Source: JAWKIW01 sp046331175 (GTDB lineage Bacteria; Actinomycetota; Acidimicrobiia; Acidimicrobiales; Acidimicrobilacustridaceae). From it: 54,310 nt of DNA. Every line of letters begins with the position of its first letter. Positions within the stretch are counted from its first letter, which is position 1. Location: assembly GCA_046331175.1 (NCBI GenBank), contig JAXLRI010000023.1, positions 1 to 54,310 on the forward strand. The letters are read 5' to 3'. Below are positions 52,312 through 54,310 of this stretch, one piece after another. Made by a program: the position numbers and the translations under genes. Below the pieces are notes generated by a model, which was given only the letters and a program-made list of their open reading frames with translations, was not told the DNA's origin and ran no database searches.

Positions 52312-52895
52312 GCCCCGACGCCGACTGGTCGCCCACCCAGCAGCGCATCGTCGACGGGGCGCTGGTGTGCATCGACCGGTGGGGCCTGGCCAAGACCAGC
52401 CTCGAGGACGTCGCCAACGAGGCGGGCGTCTCTCGCGCGACCGTCTACCGCGCCTTCCCCGGCGGCCGTGACGAGGCGATCTCCACCACCGTGCTGGTCG
52501 AGGTCGAGCGGTTCTTCACCCGGATCGAGCACGCCGTGGCCGCCGAGCCCGACCTGGCGGCCAAGCTGCGGACGGGCCTCGTGTTCGGCCACCAGGCCCT
52601 CACCGAGCACCGCCTCCTGCAACAGGTGCTGTCGTCGGAGCCCGAGGCCCTGCTCGAGGAGCTCTCGTCCACCTCCCCGCTCGTCCTCGACGCCATCACC
52701 ACCTACCTCGCCGCGCTGCTCGCCGACGAGCCGCTGCGGCCCGGCGTGGCCGTCGACGAGGCTGCCGACCACCTCGCCCGCCTGTACCTGTCGCACCTCG
52801 GCAGCCAGGGCCAGTGGGACCTGGGCGACGTCGGCGCCGTCGACCGCCTGGTGCGCACCCAGCTGCTGGCCGGCATCGTCGCCGATCCGGCCTGA
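52308..52895 (+). CDS. TetR family regulator (first of a tandem pair)
   Basis: A 195-residue TetR-family protein. DNA-binding domain about 10-55: TQQRIVDGALVCIDRWGLAKTSLEDVANEAGVSRATVYRAFPGGRDEAI. The recognition-helix segment SRATVYRAFPGG is nearly the same as in the next TetR (SRASVYRAFPGG), so these two are paralogues with probably overlapping operators. The ligand domain is helical with no assigned ligand. ATG overlaps the SURF1 stop by 4 bp, so it is co-transcribed with SURF1. Confidence 0.88.
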   Translation: MSPDADWSPTQQRIVDGALVCIDRWGLAKTSLEDVANEAGVSRATVYRAFPGGRDEAISTTVLVEVERFFTRIEHAVAAEPDLAAKLRTGLVFGHQALTEHRLLQQVLSSEPEALLEELSSTSPLVLDAITTYLAALLADEPLRPGVAVDEAADHLARLYLSHLGSQGQWDLGDVGAVDRLVRTQLLAGIVADPA

Positions 52896-52975
52896 GCCCG
52901 CCCCCGCCCCGCCGCCGAACCCTCGAGGCGGGCGCGTCCGACCGGGCGTGCGACCGATGTCACAGGCGAGACCCC

Positions 52976-53003
52976 TTGGCGATGAGACAACCACCGCTTT
53001 ATT
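52976..53003 (+). promoter_or_regulatory. Promoter of the second TetR gene
   Basis: TTGGCG (52976-52981), 16-nt spacer, TTTATT (52998-53003). Start near 53011, so the mRNA would have almost no leader before the ATG at 53014. Confidence 0.45.
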
Positions 53004-53011
53004 GTCTCATC
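52981..53011. promoter_or_regulatory. Operator palindrome upstream of the second TetR gene
   Basis: GATGAGACAA (52981-52990) and TTGTCTCATC (53002-53011) are perfect 10-bp arms with an 11-bp spacer, spanning the promoter from the -35 to the start. Unusually A/T-rich for this genome. Best candidate operator in the window. Confidence 0.75.
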
Positions 53012-53013
53012 AG

Positions 53014-53676
53014 ATGGCTGCCACCACCCTGAGCGATAGGCCGCGCCCGGCGACCGTGTCCGCGTCCCTCGAGGCGCGCGTGCTGGACGCCGCCCTGCGC
53101 TGCGTGGCCCGGTGGGGCGTGGCCAAGACCACCCTCGACGACGTGGCCCGCGAGGCCGGCTGCAGCCGGGCCTCGGTGTACCGGGCCTTCCCCGGCGGCA
53201 AGGACCTGCTCATGCAGGCGGCCGGCGAGCAGGAGGTGGCCCGCCTGCTCGACGAGATCCTGCGGGTCCTCGCCGAGGCGCCCGACCTACTGTCCGCGGT
53301 CAGCGACGCCCTGGTCACCGCCGTGCGCACCGTCCGGGCCCACGCCGCCCTGCAGTACCTCGTCGAGCACGAGCCGGGCACCGTGCTGCCCTACGTGTCC
53401 TTCGACGGCCTCGATCCGCTGCTCGGGCTGGCCACCGACTTCGTGGCGCCCCCGCTCACCCGGTTCGTCCCCGAGGCGACCGCCCGCCCCCTCGCCGAGC
53501 TGCTGGCCCGGCTGGTGGTGTCCCACGCCTTCGAGCCGTCGCCCTTCGTCGACCTCGCCGACCCCGACGACGCCCGGCGCTTCGTCGCTGCCTTCGTCCT
53601 GCCCGGCATCCTCGCCGACCACGACCACGTCACCGACCTGACCGCGGCCACGCCGACCGTGCGCCTCGCCACCTGA
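53014..53676 (+). CDS. TetR family regulator (second of the pair), likely autoregulated
   Basis: A 220-residue TetR protein. DNA-binding domain about 17-65: SLEARVLDAALRCVARWGVAKTTLDDVAREAGCSRASVYRAFPGGKDLLM. Sequence and spacing are very close to the upstream TetR, marking a gene duplication. The helical C-terminal part contains LQYLVEHEPGTVLPYVSFDGLDPLLGLATDF. ATG at 53014, 2 bp after the palindromic operator. Next gene is a ferritin-like diiron protein; TetR/diiron pairs are frequent in actinobacteria, so it may control that gene. Confidence 0.9.
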   Translation: MAATTLSDRPRPATVSASLEARVLDAALRCVARWGVAKTTLDDVAREAGCSRASVYRAFPGGKDLLMQAAGEQEVARLLDEILRVLAEAPDLLSAVSDALVTAVRTVRAHAALQYLVEHEPGTVLPYVSFDGLDPLLGLATDFVAPPLTRFVPEATARPLAELLARLVVSHAFEPSPFVDLADPDDARRFVAAFVLPGILADHDHVTDLTAATPTVRLAT

Positions 53677-53694
53677 GCGCTCGCCACCTGAGCG
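53665..53694. repeat. 15-bp direct duplication covering the TetR stop
   Basis: CTCGCCACCTGAGCG occurs twice in tandem (53665-53679, 53680-53694); the first copy holds the stop codon. A second short repeat family (CCCACCGAATCG-like) follows to about 53738. Confidence 0.8.
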
Positions 53695-53780
53695 CTCCGC
53701 CCACCGAATCGCCCACCCGAATCGCCCACCGACCCGAACCCGACACCGCGCCCTGCGGGGGGAATCAGACAGGAGCAGTC

Positions 53781-54310
53781 ATGACCAGCACCGAGTTCTC
53801 CAGCACCGAGGACATCCTCGGCCGAGCCGATGCCAACGACCTCGACGCGATCCTCGCGGTGCCGAACCCCTACGTCGACGGCGTGGTGCACCAGGTCAAG
53901 GACAACGCCGACGCCATCTTCACCTGGGACTACGAGAAGGGCGCCCGCCCGGCGCTGAGCAAGCTCTACGAGAAGGCCAAGAAGTCCCAGTGGAACGGCG
54001 AGACCGACCTCGACTGGTCGCTCGACGTCGATCAGGAGGCCCTGGCCCGCATGGCGGTCACCGCCGTGCCCGCCGGTCCCGAGCTCGACCTCACCGGCAC
54101 CTGCTTCGAGAAGTTCAACGACGACGACTGGACCAAGGTCAACATCGAGATGCAGAACTGGACGCTGAGCCAGTTCATGCACGGCGAGCAGGGCGCCCTG
54201 ATCTGCACGGCCAAGATCGTCGAGACGGTGCCGTGGATCGACGCCAAGTACTACGCCGCCACCCAGGTGATGGACGAGGCCCGCCACGTCGAGGTGTTCG
54301 CCAAGTACCT
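53781..54310 (+). CDS. Ferritin-like diiron protein, 3' truncated by window
   Basis: First 176 codons of a ferritin-like/R2-like diiron protein; the gene runs off the window. The start MTSTEFSSTEDILGRADANDLDAIL and the helices FTWDYEKGARPALSKLYEKAKKSQWNGETDLDWSLDVD are visible. The iron-binding segments appear as HGEQGALICTAKIVE and MDEARHVEVFAKY (ExxH), the second with the usual Glu-Ala-x-His pattern. Such proteins often act as oxygenases or desaturase-like enzymes, but the substrate is unknown. ATG at 53781 with ACAGGAGC upstream. Immediately after a TetR gene, which may regulate it. Confidence 0.8.
   Translation, partial: MTSTEFSSTEDILGRADANDLDAILAVPNPYVDGVVHQVKDNADAIFTWDYEKGARPALSKLYEKAKKSQWNGETDLDWSLDVDQEALARMAVTAVPAGPELDLTGTCFEKFNDDDWTKVNIEMQNWTLSQFMHGEQGALICTAKIVETVPWIDAKYYAATQVMDEARHVEVFAKY

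Overview
The window is 54.3 kb of very GC-rich bacterial chromosome with dense genes, many GTG starts and 4-bp start/stop overlaps. The content points to Actinomycetota: a DUF2469 protein, a WhiG-type sigma factor, a DUF4395/thioredoxin pair, an archaeal-type ProRS, and many genes whose -10 hexamer lies 6-9 nt before the start codon, as for leaderless mRNAs. An Acidimicrobiia-like lineage is my inference; no rRNA or other marker is present to settle it. I see no tRNA, rRNA, CRISPR array, insertion sequence or prophage.

Most of the window is a conserved housekeeping supercluster on the plus strand. 1-3893: ffh (3' end), rpsP, khpA, rimM, trmD, rplS, a DUF2469 gene and yraN (SRP, ribosome assembly, tRNA m1G37). 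3956-9307 is an accessory block: a multipass membrane protein, a Tat-exported PGRP amidase with a seven-repeat propeller, a histidine phosphatase, two small proteins and a lipoprotein cytochrome c. 9622-15604: comM-dprA, a minus-strand HpaB/AbfD-like protein, xerC and whiG. 15842-33886: a LytM-like/lipase fusion, rpsB-tsf-pyrH-frr-cdsA, the isoprenoid/membrane protease set dxr-rseP-ispG, proS, and rimP-nusA-infB with a hairpin-containing leader.

34062-39065: a thioredoxin/DUF4395 operon (minus) with a 19-bp palindrome in its promoter, then DUF503-rbfA-truB-ribF interrupted by a perfect 25-bp-arm inverted repeat, and a frameshifted exported surface protein. 39246-43103: an alpha/beta hydrolase, then a TetR gene and two tandem desaturase-like genes behind a promoter overlapped by an inverted-repeat operator. 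43117-48299: rpsO, pnp (with a large leader hairpin), an M16 peptidase and dapB. 48341-54310: an SDR, a VTT/DedA-like membrane protein, a type III PKS-like protein with Ser at the usual catalytic Cys position, SURF1, two paralogous TetR genes (the second behind a perfect palindrome) and a truncated ferritin-like diiron protein.

Functionally the core links translation (S16, L19, S2, EF-Ts, RRF, S15, IF-2, NusA, RimM/RimP/RbfA, TruB, TrmD), RNA decay (PNPase), envelope lipid and isoprenoid supply (CdsA, Dxr, IspG, RseP) and cofactor or amino-acid synthesis (RibF, DapB). The less ordinary features are regulatory (two TetR operators, the thioredoxin-operon palindrome, the 25-bp inverted repeat, leader hairpins) and enzymes with changed catalytic residues (the PKS-like protein, the AbfD-like protein, the LytM domain). 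All motif comparisons were made by eye from memory of the families; no database search was run.
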